From positions 107,753 through 171,752 of the forward strand of contig CBDFKK010000004.1 of assembly GCA_965248815.1 (NCBI GenBank): a stretch of 64,000 nucleotides of DNA, written 5' to 3'. This stretch comes from CBDFKK01 sp965248815. GTDB lineage: Bacteria > Pseudomonadota > Alphaproteobacteria > SMXP01. Numbering within the stretch: position 1 is the stretch's first letter; the number at the start of each line of letters is the position of its first letter. Below, piece after piece: positions 53,438 through 62,462 of the stretch. Position numbers and translations under genes: made by a program. The notes below the pieces were generated by a model. It saw only the letters and a list, made by a program, of their open reading frames with translations. It searched no databases and was not told the origin of the DNA.

Positions 53438-54264
53438 TCGACCGCAAACATAAACTCTCGCTCAGCCGTCAGGCCAAGGCGCTCAAGATCAGCCGGGGCA
53501 GCGTCTATTATCAGCCCCGTCCCGTATCGGTCGGTGATCTGGCACTGATGCGCCGGATTGATGAATTGCATCTCGACTATCCCTTTGCAGGCAGCAGGAT
53601 GCTGCAGGGACTATTGCTTGGTGAAGGATACAAGGTTGGCCGCCTGCACGTCACAACACTGATGAAGCGTATGGGGCTTGAGGCTATTTATCGCCGCCCG
53701 AACACGTCCAAGCCTGCACCGGGCCACAAAATCTATCCCTATCTGTTGCGTAAGCTGCCGGTCACCCAACCCAATCAGGTCTGGGCGATGGATATCACCT
53801 ACATTCCAATGGCACGGGGCTTTGTTTATCTGGCCGCAGTGGTTGACTGGTTCAGCCGGCGTGTCCTGTCCTGGCGGCTCTCTATCACACTGGAAGCAGA
53901 CTTTTGCATTGAAGCCGTTGAAGAAGCACTGGCCCGTTACGGTAAGCCGGACATCTTCAACACCGATCAGGGCTCGCAGTTTACCTCCATCGCTTTCACA
54001 CAAATCCTGAAGGATGCTGAAATCGCCATCAGCATGGATGGCAAGGGAGCGTGGCGGGACAATGTCTTTGTTGAACGGCTGTGGCGCACGGTCAAATACG
54101 AGGAGGTCTATCTGCATGCCTATGGCAATGTTCCACAAGCCCGAGCCGCCCTCGGCAAATATTTGGTCTTTTACAACACCAAGAGACCGCATTCATCGCT
54201 TGACCGCCAGACACCCGATCAGGCTTACTTCAACGTGCTGCAACCAATCCCGGTCGCGGCATAA
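53434..54264 (+). CDS. ISa OrfB, DDE transposase (copy C)
   Basis: Same 276-residue transposase as copies A and B; only a silent change (TTTTATAAC to TTTTACAAC near 54169) was noticed. Confidence 0.92.
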   Translation: MIDRKHKLSLSRQAKALKISRGSVYYQPRPVSVGDLALMRRIDELHLDYPFAGSRMLQGLLLGEGYKVGRLHVTTLMKRMGLEAIYRRPNTSKPAPGHKIYPYLLRKLPVTQPNQVWAMDITYIPMARGFVYLAAVVDWFSRRVLSWRLSITLEADFCIEAVEEALARYGKPDIFNTDQGSQFTSIAFTQILKDAEIAISMDGKGAWRDNVFVERLWRTVKYEEVYLHAYGNVPQARAALGKYLVFYNTKRPHSSLDRQTPDQAYFNVLQPIPVAA

Positions 54265-54325
54265 CAGGGGCTGAAATCCACTTATCCGCAGTCCGAAAGT
54301 TGTTCAAACAAACCGAACCACCTCT

Positions 54326-55267
54326 ATCTTCTACGTCCACCAAACGTCTTACTATAAATCGGTGGAGTGGAACGGCCCAATTGACGACTTGGAAGCCCAA
54401 AGAATTGTCGAAACAATCGCGTTACCCGTCGAGGCGGGGTCCTTTAGGGCGGCCGGGCCCATTTTTGCACCCCGGTATCGACAGGCCACGCTCTATTCCT
54501 TCATAAACAAAAATGTCGATTCCGGTCCGGCGCGAACGACCGCCTATCGGGATGTGTCGCGTGCATTTGTAAGATTTCTTCGTGACCTAAATCGTAACCG
54601 GCCGTTCATCCTGGTTGGCTATGGCCAAGGTGGGCTCCACGTTATCCGTTTGCTACAGGAATATGTAACCGGAAAATACCTTCAAAACAGGATGGTCGCC
54701 GCATACGTAATCGACTCTGCTGTCCCATTAGATCTGTTTGATATTTCGCTGAATACACTGCGGCCCTGCGAACATGCCGACGACTTCGAATGTGTCGTGT
54801 CATGGAACGAACTTCAATACAACCTAGATCCAGATGAAGTAATATCAAGATCGTTGGTTTGGAATCTTTTCGGAAGGTTGGTCTCGAGCAGAGACCGGCC
54901 TCTAAGTTGTACCAATCCTCTCACTTGGACGACGGACGAATTGCCGGCACCAAACCCTCTCAATATCGGCGGCGTAGTTGTGAATGAGAGCGGAGAGTTG
55001 AGCAGCCCTGTTCCAGAAGTAACTGGGGCGCAATGCCGAAATGGTGTTCTTTATGTCGATAGACCTCGTGATCCAAGATTTCGGCGTTTTTATTGGCCGA
55101 CCACAAGGTACCGGGTGAAGGCATTCAATTTGTTCTATCGGAACATTGAAGAAAATGCCGTAAATCGAACTCGACATTGGTACGATTCAAGAGAGGATCT
55201 CTCAAAGCGTGTCACGCAAGGAGCTTTGGGCTCAGCTAAAGAGATGGGTCCCCCACTGGCGAATTAA
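54326..55267 (+). pseudogene. DUF3089-like lipase-fold protein, 5' end lost, catalytic Ser replaced
   Basis: The open frame runs from the IS junction: IFYVHQTSYYKSVEWNGPID, then APRYRQATLYSF, VSRAFVRFLRDLNRNRPFIL, VGYGQGGLHVIRLLQEY and ending AKEMGPPLAN. The family has FYVHPTTY, PIDD, APRYRQA and a GHSQG nucleophile elbow. Here that elbow is G-Y-G-Q-G, with Gly (GGC) where Ser (AGC) is expected. The start and signal peptide are missing, cut by ISa copy C. The 3' end overlaps the convergent M48 fragment by 32 bp. Confidence 0.65.
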
Positions 55268-55738
55268 TATTCCGGCCATTCCTGTCTACACGGCCATTGG
55301 AGTTATCATCATCATCTTCTTCTTGGCAAAGAGCTACAATCGAATTCCAGGTCGCTTCATTGAGAGACGGCATTGATTTTGCGGTCCCGGCTTGTGCCGC
55401 GAGGGCCGCCCTATCCAAGGAGTTGGGATGAGTACTGAGCAAATCCGACAATCCCAAAAATCCAGAAGAAGCGCTCACTTCTGCTTGGTTGAAGCGCTCA
55501 AACAAATCCGCATATGCTAGAGGATTGATTGCTGCCTCTTTCAATACAGTCAAAGCAAAGTCGTCGGCGAGGCGCTCATAGTCCCGGGTATACGACGTCG
55601 TAGCAAACATTGCACCAAGACCGGCAATATCGCTCGAGCTGCCGCCCGCTACAACGTTCATAACTAGAATTACACCCAGTTGGCTCAGCATATTCTCCAG
55701 CGGATGGCGAAGCACGACATGGCCCATTTCATGAGCCA
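55236..55738 (-). pseudogene. M48-type metalloprotease, 5' end replaced by ISb copy 3
   Basis: The frame starts at the IS edge with MAHEMGHVVLRHPLENMLSQ, the HExxH zinc motif of M48 peptidases. It continues VILVMNVVAGGSSSDIAGLG, TRDYERLADDFALTVLKEAA (third ligand Glu) and LLSTHPNSLDRAALAA. The N-terminal signal and helix are missing. The IS end supplies ATG ACG GAC in frame (55740-55748), so a short protein could still be made. The C-terminal tail is acidic. Confidence 0.7.
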
Positions 55739-55812
55739 TGTCCGTCATCAGATAAATTGGAACAGATTTCGGTTTGAGCTAGCGGAGTATATGGCTCATC
55801 TGTTGTATCAGT

Positions 55813-56793
55813 TTAAGCAGCGGCTTTGCTGTGTTGCAAGCGCCGATGCTCGATCGTTTTTCGCTTGATCCTTTCTCTTTGCAATAGAATGGTTTGGCCG
55901 CGCCCAAAGTAAACATCTGCGGGCGTGAGGTTTTGCAGACTCTCGTGATAGCGCTGGTGATTGTAGTGACCCACGAACTCATCGATCTGCGCTTCAAGAT
56001 CGCCAGGTAGGTAATAGTTTTCCAGCAAGATGCGGTTCTTGAGCGTTTGATGCCAACGCTCGATTTTGCCTTGCGTTTGCGGATGATACGGCGCGCCGCG
56101 AACATGCCTCATGCCTTGATCATCCATCCAGTCAGCAAGATCGCCGGCAATATAACTTGAACCATTGTCAGATAGCAGACGCGGCTTGTGTGCGACATTT
56201 GCCTGATCGCAACCCGATGCCTCCAGAGCCATTTCCAACGTATCAGTGACGTCTTCAGCTCTCATCGTGGTGCACAGCTTCCACGCAATGATGTAGCGCG
56301 AGAAGTCATCAAGAATCGTAGAGAGATAAAACCAGCCCCAGCCGATGACCTTGAGGTAGGTGAAGTCGGTCTGCCACATTTGATTTGGCGCCGTGGTCTT
56401 GTCGCGGAACTCATTGGCAGCCTTGATGACCACGAAGGCCGGGCTGGTAATCAGATCAAGAGCTTTGAGCAGGCGATACACTGAAGCTTCGGATACAAAA
56501 TAGCTTTGCGTATCAGTGAACCGCACTGCCAACTCGCGCGGGCTCAGTTCCGGTTCCTGAAGAGCCATATCGACGATCCGCTCTCGAATATCATCGGGGA
56601 TGCGGTTCCACACGCGTTTTGGCTTGGGAGACCGGTCTTCCAATGCTTGTACGCCACCACGCAAATACCGGTCGTACCATCGGTAAAACGTCGTTGCCGG
56701 GATGCCGAGCTTGTCCAGCGTCCGCAGCACCGGGAGATGGGATCGCTCGACTAGGCGGATGATCTCGAGCTTCTCCGATGCGGGGTATCTCAT
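55813..56793 (-). CDS. ISb OrfB, DDE transposase (copy 3)
   Basis: Same 326-residue transposase as copy 2 (ADWMDD form), intact. Confidence 0.9.
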   Translation of the reverse strand: MRYPASEKLEIIRLVERSHLPVLRTLDKLGIPATTFYRWYDRYLRGGVQALEDRSPKPKRVWNRIPDDIRERIVDMALQEPELSPRELAVRFTDTQSYFVSEASVYRLLKALDLITSPAFVVIKAANEFRDKTTAPNQMWQTDFTYLKVIGWGWFYLSTILDDFSRYIIAWKLCTTMRAEDVTDTLEMALEASGCDQANVAHKPRLLSDNGSSYIAGDLADWMDDQGMRHVRGAPYHPQTQGKIERWHQTLKNRILLENYYLPGDLEAQIDEFVGHYNHQRYHESLQNLTPADVYFGRGQTILLQRERIKRKTIEHRRLQHSKAAA

Positions 56794-57164
56794 GCGCCGT
56801 CTCCCCCATCCCCGATCATGCTTTTTTTAAGCAGCCGGTTCTCCAGCACCTGTTCGGCAAGCGCTTCCTTGAGGTCATGCCTCTCGCGGCGCAGGTCCTT
56901 GACCTCGCCCGAGGACGCCTGGCGGGCGGTATCCCCCGAAAGCCGCTTCTTGCCGGCTTCCAGGAACTCCTTCGACCAGCTGTAGTAGAGGCTCTCGGCG
57001 ATCCCTTCCCGACGGCACAGCTCGGCGATGCTGTCCTCGCCGCGCAGGCCCGAGAGCACAATCCGGATCTTCTCTTCAGCTGAATATTGCTTGCGCGTCT
57101 TGCGCCGGATGTCCCGTACCGCCGTCTCGGCGCCGTCCTTCAAACTCATGGATTTCTGGATCAT
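56790..57164 (-). CDS. ISb OrfA (copy 3)
   Basis: Same 124-residue protein as copies 1 and 2, except Ile for Ser at residue 2 (MIQKS). Confidence 0.88.
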   Translation of the reverse strand: MIQKSMSLKDGAETAVRDIRRKTRKQYSAEEKIRIVLSGLRGEDSIAELCRREGIAESLYYSWSKEFLEAGKKRLSGDTARQASSGEVKDLRRERHDLKEALAEQVLENRLLKKSMIGDGGDGA

Positions 57165-57251
57165 CTGCGTTCCCTTCGGTCACGACGATGAGCCAGAAAT
57201 CCTCCGTTACACAATCAACTCCATCTGTCCCACAGGCGCTGATGTCAGACA

Positions 57252-57953
57252 CTTGATATCACTCGAGCTGGTGATGATGACTTTTGCGCCGGCGGCTGTC
57301 GCAAATTGCAATCCGAATATAGAAACCCCGCCTGTGCCCTCAAGTAATACAATCTGATCCGACTTCAACTGACCACCAGTGAACAGTGCGACCCAAGCCG
57401 TAATTGCAGCGCACGGCAAGGTCGCTGCTTCCTCATAGCTCAAATGATCCGGAATCGATATCAATCCGTCTTCGTGACTTACGACCATCTCCGACAGCAT
57501 GCCGTCGACTTGGCCGCCCCGCGAAGACGACATGCCTTCGATTGTCCGTCTACCTCCTGGCCAATTTGCAAAGAACGTGGCGGCAACGCGGTCGCCGACT
57601 TCAAACTGCGTAACGCCGGGACCGACAGCGATGACGTCACCGGCGCCGTCGGACACCGGCACGCGGCCATTATAGTCACCACCGAATCCATACTGTCCGG
57701 CCGTCAACAAAAGATCCCGGCGATTGAGCGAGGTTGCGCGCACGCGAACCAAAACTTCGCCGTTGCCGGGCTTTGGTTCCGGTATGGCTTTCATGTTCAG
57801 GCGGTATACGCTGCCGTCCTTTTCAAGTTGATATTGGCGCATTGAGTCGGACTCTGCGCCCATCGCAGGGACAGCAATGACTGCACAAGCAACCGACAAG
57901 GTCAGTGACGCAATAATCGCTCTGTAGCAAGATACAATGGAAATAGAAGACAT
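57252..57953 (-). pseudogene. Exported zinc-type alcohol dehydrogenase / quinone oxidoreductase, 3' end lost
   Basis: ATG at 57953 follows AGGAACG and gives a signal-like segment (YRAIIASLTLSVACAVIAVP, then AMGAES). The GroES-like domain is clear: KPGNGEVLVRVRATSLNRRD, then VPVSDGAGDVIAVGPGVTQF and EVGDRVAATFF. The NAD(P) domain begins LLEGTGGVSIFGLQFATAAG and stops at ISb copy 3 after SSSDIK. About 234 of roughly 350-360 residues remain. Export of this MDR enzyme is odd. Confidence 0.75.
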
Positions 57954-58244
57954 ATCCGCGTTCCTATATAGTTTACGTGGATGCGCCGAACGGCGTACGA
58001 TTGATGATGATTTCATCACACTTCTACGACAAACGCACAGCAGAATTGTTGCCTATAGTCCGCTAGTTGCATGGCGTCCACTGATCGCCCATCGTGAAAC
58101 TAAAGGACTGCCGCAGATTGTTTAGTCTGGCCGACTGCCCAACCATTGATTAGACTTTTGGATAATCGAGGCAACACTCAGGTTATCGCCGGCGACGAGT
58201 TTTTTAACCCATAAACCTCGCAGCTGGCGTTAGAAGGTCAAGCG

Positions 58245-59393
58245 ATGATCATCAACAATTGGTATGTCGCGGCGGTTACCGACGAACTAAAAGATGAACC
58301 ATTTGGGATCCGGATGCTCGGAGTCGACCTCGTGTTGTTTCGGGATGACGGCGGTCACGTCGCCTGTTTGAGTAGTGTCTGTTGTCATCGCGGTGGGTCG
58401 CTGTCACGCGGTACCATACGCGAGGGATGTGTAAAGTGCCCCTACCACGGCTGGGAATACAATAAAGCCGGCCACGTGACCAAGATCCCGGCTCTTGGTG
58501 ACGACGCGAAGATTTCAAAGCGCGCGCGCGTTGATTCGTATCCTGTCCAAGAAAAGTATGGACACATTTGGGTCTTTCTCGGCGACTTACCGGAAGCCGA
58601 GCGCCCAGCCTTGCCCGACATCCTTCCTGAATATGAAAATCAAACGGGCTGGCGCATGATGCCCTATGGCAAAGAGTGGCCTGCCAACTGGATGCGCCTT
58701 AGCGAAAACTTCGCTGACACCTATCACATCCCGTTTGTTCACAAATTTGGAAAACATCTTGGTGATAGCATTGAAGTCTTTCAAGTCGAGGAAAGACCTT
58801 GGGGCGCCCGGGTGGTTCAAGACATCGGGGCGCGGCCGAAGGCGGCTCAAGAAAATCCCGCCATGATCGAAGCTTTGCCGGACAAGCGTAAGGCAACCGA
58901 ACTCACAGTCGAAATATCACTAATCGGCATGATGCAAAGAAACCATCAAGATTTGGCGCCAGGCATAACACAGCTCTTATGGAATGCATGGGTGCCAATC
59001 GATGAGTTCCGCACGCGCCACTTTGGCTTGCACTTTCGTAATTTCAAGACAGAAGCCAAATATGATGACGACATGCTCGCCGCAGTTTACGACGCGCTTG
59101 AAGAAGATGTTGCGGCCCTTGAGTATTTGACGCCTGAAGTGTCTCCCCGTACCACGAGCTATGAGCTGTTTACAAAAGCCGATCACTTCGAAGCGACCAT
59201 CCGGCGAAAGACGATTCAAATCAGCCATCAGCTCGGCGCTATAGATATGAAAAAGTTAGCGGAAGAGCAAAAATACCGCGCGCTTGTGATCCCTTCGCCG
59301 GAGCGCCGTCGCGATCCAACTAATTGGCTTCACGCCAGCGTGCCCCTGATGCCAAAGGACGACTCGGACGCTGCTTCCGCAGCAGCGGAATAG
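58245..59393 (+). CDS. Rieske non-haem iron oxygenase, oxygenase subunit
   Basis: A 382-residue aromatic-ring or demethylase-type oxygenase (VanA/PobA-like). The Rieske ligands are C46-C-H48 (CCHRGGSLSRG) and C65-P-Y-H68 (CVKCPYHGWEY), and the mononuclear iron site is ENFADTYHIPFVH (Asp, His, His). It starts MIINNWYVAAVTDELKDEPF, a common opening of the group. The substrate is unknown, and no reductase gene is in the window. It is followed by a flavin amine oxidase 115 bp downstream on the same strand. The 58020-58244 gap shows no gene. Confidence 0.9.
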   Translation: MIINNWYVAAVTDELKDEPFGIRMLGVDLVLFRDDGGHVACLSSVCCHRGGSLSRGTIREGCVKCPYHGWEYNKAGHVTKIPALGDDAKISKRARVDSYPVQEKYGHIWVFLGDLPEAERPALPDILPEYENQTGWRMMPYGKEWPANWMRLSENFADTYHIPFVHKFGKHLGDSIEVFQVEERPWGARVVQDIGARPKAAQENPAMIEALPDKRKATELTVEISLIGMMQRNHQDLAPGITQLLWNAWVPIDEFRTRHFGLHFRNFKTEAKYDDDMLAAVYDALEEDVAALEYLTPEVSPRTTSYELFTKADHFEATIRRKTIQISHQLGAIDMKKLAEEQKYRALVIPSPERRRDPTNWLHASVPLMPKDDSDAASAAAE

Positions 59394-59508
59394 GCCAGGC
59401 TTTCGCGACGAGCGTTGCGGTTTGATCGGCTCACGTAGACGGTCTGTCCTGGAAAATATCGCCAATCAATCGAAGCCAGGCCATCGAAGCCAAAAAATCG
59501 AGGACGAC

Positions 59509-60951
59509 ATGACAAATCATGCGATTTCCAGGCGGCAATTGTTACAAACGACAGCAGCGGCTTCGCTTGCGTTTACTATACCGAAAACAGCTCGGGCTCA
59601 AACCCAATCAGATGTGATCGTTATTGGCGCGGGCCTTTCAGGACTAAACGCCGCGCTCAATCTCGAACAGCAAGGCCTCGATGTCATTGTGATTGAAGGC
59701 CGCGATCGTGTCGGTGGGCGCGTTTACAGTCTTGATAATGTGCCGGGTAGCCCGGAAGCAGGTGCCAACTCAATTGTCGGCGCCTACGCGCGCGTACGCG
59801 ACGCGGCCAAGCAATTTGACATTTCACTTTCGGATCAAAGGCCGCGAGGGCGACTCAACCGTGAAAGAACTATGGCTTTAGGCGGGAAGGTTGTCACGCC
59901 TGACGACTGGAAACAGTCACCGCACAATCCCTTTCCTGAAGACTTGAAATCGACCATGCCTTGGCAATATGTCGGCGGCATTATTGCGCAGAACAATCCA
60001 CTCACATCGCTAGAAGACTGGTTCGATCCCAAGTTCGCGTCTCATGACATTTCGATGTTTCAGTTCTTGACACAACATGGTGCCAACGAGGCGATGATTG
60101 ACCTCACTTACAACACCAATATTACCTATGGCACATCCGCCCATGACGTCTCAATGCTGCAAATGTTCGCCAGCAATTATTTCGTCAAGACGCAATTGGA
60201 AATCGATGATGGCCGGTTTGTCGGTACCGGCGGCAATATGCGCGTACCAGAAGGAATTGCAAAAAACCTAAAAAGCGAAATCCTATTGAACAAAAAAGTA
60301 GTCGGCATTCGTACGGAAGCCGATGGCGTTGATGTTCAGTGTGAAGACGGTAGTCTATACCGCGGCCGCTTTGTCATTTGTTCTATTCCGATACCTGTGC
60401 TGCGCGATGTATCGATAGAGCCGGCAATCGAGGGCGTTCAAGCCCAGGCCTTAAATACAGTGGCGTGGGCACCGTGCACACAAACCCACATCGTGGCTAA
60501 AAAGCCTTTCTGGGAAGACGACGGCCTGCCTCTGTTTATGTGGACGGACGGCCCGGCGGGCTTTGTCGTGCCCAATCGTGTGCCCGAAGATCCCGAAACC
60601 GTCACGAGTCTAACGGCGTGGGGGCGGGGCTTTTTGGCGCGGTATCTAGATCGAAGGGGGCCCGAAGCGGGCGCTGCAGAAGTCATCGAGGCGATCGAAG
60701 AAATTCGCCCCGCTGCGAAAGGGCAGCTCGAAGTGCTTCACGTGCATTCGTGGGAACTGGATGAATTTGCAGGGGGCGCCGATTTTCTGTCTTGGAGACC
60801 CGGCGAAATTGCCGAGTTTCATGGAGAATTGTGGGCGCCCCATGGGCGTATACATTTCTGCGGCGAACATACCGCGCCGCTCGCGCGGGGCATGGAAGGT
60901 GCCATGGAGTCCGGCGAACTAGCGGCCTTCGACGTCCTCGAACGAGTGTGA
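59509..60951 (+). CDS. Exported flavin monoamine oxidase
   Basis: 480 residues from ATG at 59509 (GAGG upstream); the longer start at 59422 is less likely. A twin-arginine signal ISRRQLLQTTAAASLAFTIP ends in TARAQ. The FAD motif is VIVIGAGLSGLNAALNLEQQ with EGRDRVGGRVYSL. C-terminal GRIHFCGEHTAPLARGMEGA MESGELAA is typical of the amine oxidase family. Tat export allows folding with FAD first. The substrate, presumably an amine, is unknown. Confidence 0.88.
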   Translation: MTNHAISRRQLLQTTAAASLAFTIPKTARAQTQSDVIVIGAGLSGLNAALNLEQQGLDVIVIEGRDRVGGRVYSLDNVPGSPEAGANSIVGAYARVRDAAKQFDISLSDQRPRGRLNRERTMALGGKVVTPDDWKQSPHNPFPEDLKSTMPWQYVGGIIAQNNPLTSLEDWFDPKFASHDISMFQFLTQHGANEAMIDLTYNTNITYGTSAHDVSMLQMFASNYFVKTQLEIDDGRFVGTGGNMRVPEGIAKNLKSEILLNKKVVGIRTEADGVDVQCEDGSLYRGRFVICSIPIPVLRDVSIEPAIEGVQAQALNTVAWAPCTQTHIVAKKPFWEDDGLPLFMWTDGPAGFVVPNRVPEDPETVTSLTAWGRGFLARYLDRRGPEAGAAEVIEAIEEIRPAAKGQLEVLHVHSWELDEFAGGADFLSWRPGEIAEFHGELWAPHGRIHFCGEHTAPLARGMEGAMESGELAAFDVLERV

Positions 60952-60983
60952 TGAAATCGACGGTTCGCTGCACCAAGGGCAAA

Positions 60984-61952
60984 TTAGCCGAATTCATAAA
61001 ACTCCAACCAGCTGCCATTTGGCGCCCTTATTGCGATGGCGTTCGCATTGCCTTTCGGTGCAATCGGTATGCGCGCAGGGCCCGCTGCTAGCGCAATGCC
61101 CTGTCGTTCAAGATGGGCTGTAAAGCCGTTCAAGTTTTCAACGGGAAATCGCTGCATCAGAATGTCAAGATTAGGCGGCACGGCACGCTCCGAAAAATCA
61201 TGCCCCTCCAGGCCTTCGAACCAGAGAGTTTCGAGAGCGCCTCCCTGCTCGCTCTCAGGTCGGTAGCCGACCGCATGGGCTGTCAAGTCGCGCGCGATGT
61301 TTTTGGGGAGACCGAAAATATTGGCACCCTCTTGAGGGTCATGAGACCATGTCTCGTGAAACCGTTCCGTAAACCCTAACGTCTCCAAAAAGAAGGAATG
61401 AGACGGCTCCTGCGCGTCCACAATTTGAGTGGAATTGAAATTTGCGCTGAAACCCGAAAAGTCGGCTTCCTGTTCCGACAAGGGCGGCGCGACCCGTTGA
61501 ATCATGGCGTGACAAATACCGTCGTCGATGACAACCAAGACATGACGCACCGTGAGCGCGCCGAAATTCCAGGTCACGGGGTCCGCGTAGGCATGATAGC
61601 CGAGCGCCTGCAATTCAGTCAGCTTAGTGTCAATGTCCTGAACGAATACGTCAATGTCGAACAGGCCGCCCAGATCCCAGCACTGACCGCTGGCGCGTAT
61701 TTGCTTCTGGGGCACGTCGTGAAACTTGACCAGGCGCAAAACGCCATCTGCTTTTCCAGGCAAGCCGACGACAAGTTCGTCGATACGAATCTGCGGCGGC
61801 AATTTTCAATAGGCCGCCAGGCCGGGCCCCGCAACGCCGCGATGTGTAATGCGCCAGCCGCCAACATCGGTGTAGATGCGCGCAACCTTGTCCAAATCCG
61901 TTACGCTGAAAACAGTCTCACGGCAGCCATGCACGACAAAGTCCGACATCAT
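60984..61952 (-). pseudogene. VOC dioxygenase-fold protein with an in-frame stop
   Basis: The reverse strand starts at 61952 (MMSDFVVHGCRETVFSVTDL, then DKVARIYTDVGGW) and reads GPGLAAY before TGA at 61808-61806. The same frame continues KLPPQIRIDELVVGLPGKAD and runs to 60984 (FYEFG). Relatives usually have Trp in the Y-W-x-L-P context here, so the stop looks like TGG to TGA. Two VOC repeats are visible (DIDVFVQDIDTKLTELQALG; NLNGFTAHLERQGIAL). A TTG at 61802 could restart translation of 272 residues. It is convergent with the amine oxidase gene. Confidence 0.7.
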
Positions 61953-62039
61953 CTAACACCTTGTTTGGATTTAAGCAAAAGCTCAGACCATCCAATATTC
62001 CGGGCAGCTTTCGAACGGAAAACAGAATACGCGGCCTAG

Positions 62040-62462
62040 TCAATTAAGAACCTTACAACAGTTTCACGAATGGCCATCTTTGGGATGGCAACAAGCGGCG
62101 ATGACGTTCCACCCTCGTTCTGCTTAACTTTGAGCAAATATATAACCGGTGCCTCGATTTGCGCCAGTGACAAGTACAGTTGGGCCGTCGGCCCGCCAGA
62201 GCTTTACCTGGATGCAGGACCAACACGGCGAAAGCGGTGCAAAGCAAGATGACGGTCATCATGTGCGGAGCGGTTGTGCTATCCGGTATCCAAGGGCGGT
62301 TGCCACAGTCGAAAACAAAAAGCGGCTCCGAAGAACCGCCTTTTAAGTTTCAGATGAAAAAGAATGCTTAGGCCGTCTTGCGCCTGCTCCAACGACTTAA
62401 CCGTCCAACAACGCCGTCACTTCGTGAGTCAGCCTCTCGTTGGACAGCTTGAGTGCTGCCGA
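62040..62462. other. Gap without a recognisable gene
   Basis: Several short frames exist but none has a ribosome site plus family pattern. A bidirectional terminator is at 62316-62345. Confidence 0.4.
62316..62345. terminator. Bidirectional rho-independent terminator
   Basis: GCGGCTCCGAAGAACCGC (62322-62339) forms a hairpin (GCGG/CCGC plus TC/GA around CGAA, one mismatch). AAAAA lies before it and TTTT after it, suiting termination from both strands. It lies beyond the 3' end of hipA. Confidence 0.5.

Larger units (their letters stand above)
53040..54325 (+). mobile_element. ISa copy C at a rearrangement junction
   Basis: A 1286-bp element with the same ends as copies A and B. The flanks are ACAA (left) and ATCT (right), with no target duplication, and the two sides carry halves of unrelated genes (VOC protein and DUF3089 lipase). 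OrfA has Lys for Glu (LLKGAAG). Confidence 0.92.
55739..57251 (-). mobile_element. ISb copy 3 at a rearrangement junction
   Basis: A 1513-bp element in reverse orientation, with TGTCCGTCATCAG at 55739 and CTGATGTCAGACA ending at 57251. The flanks (GCCA and CTTG) do not match, and it joins the 3' half of an M48 peptidase gene to the 5' half of a zinc-type oxidoreductase gene. Confidence 0.9.

Noticed and set aside
41688..61952. UGA read as Trp (alternative genetic code) to explain both in-frame UGAs
   Set aside because: Many genes here end in UGA at their normal length, including the AhpD-like gene itself, and UGG is used freely for Trp. The AhpD UGA also sits at a Cys position.
61398..62039. 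213-codon forward frame opposite the VOC gene
   Set aside because: The reverse strand carries the recognisable VOC pattern; this frame is its shadow.
62053..62262. Short frames on both strands between the VOC gene and hipA
   Set aside because: No ribosome sites, no conserved pattern, and overlapping on both strands.
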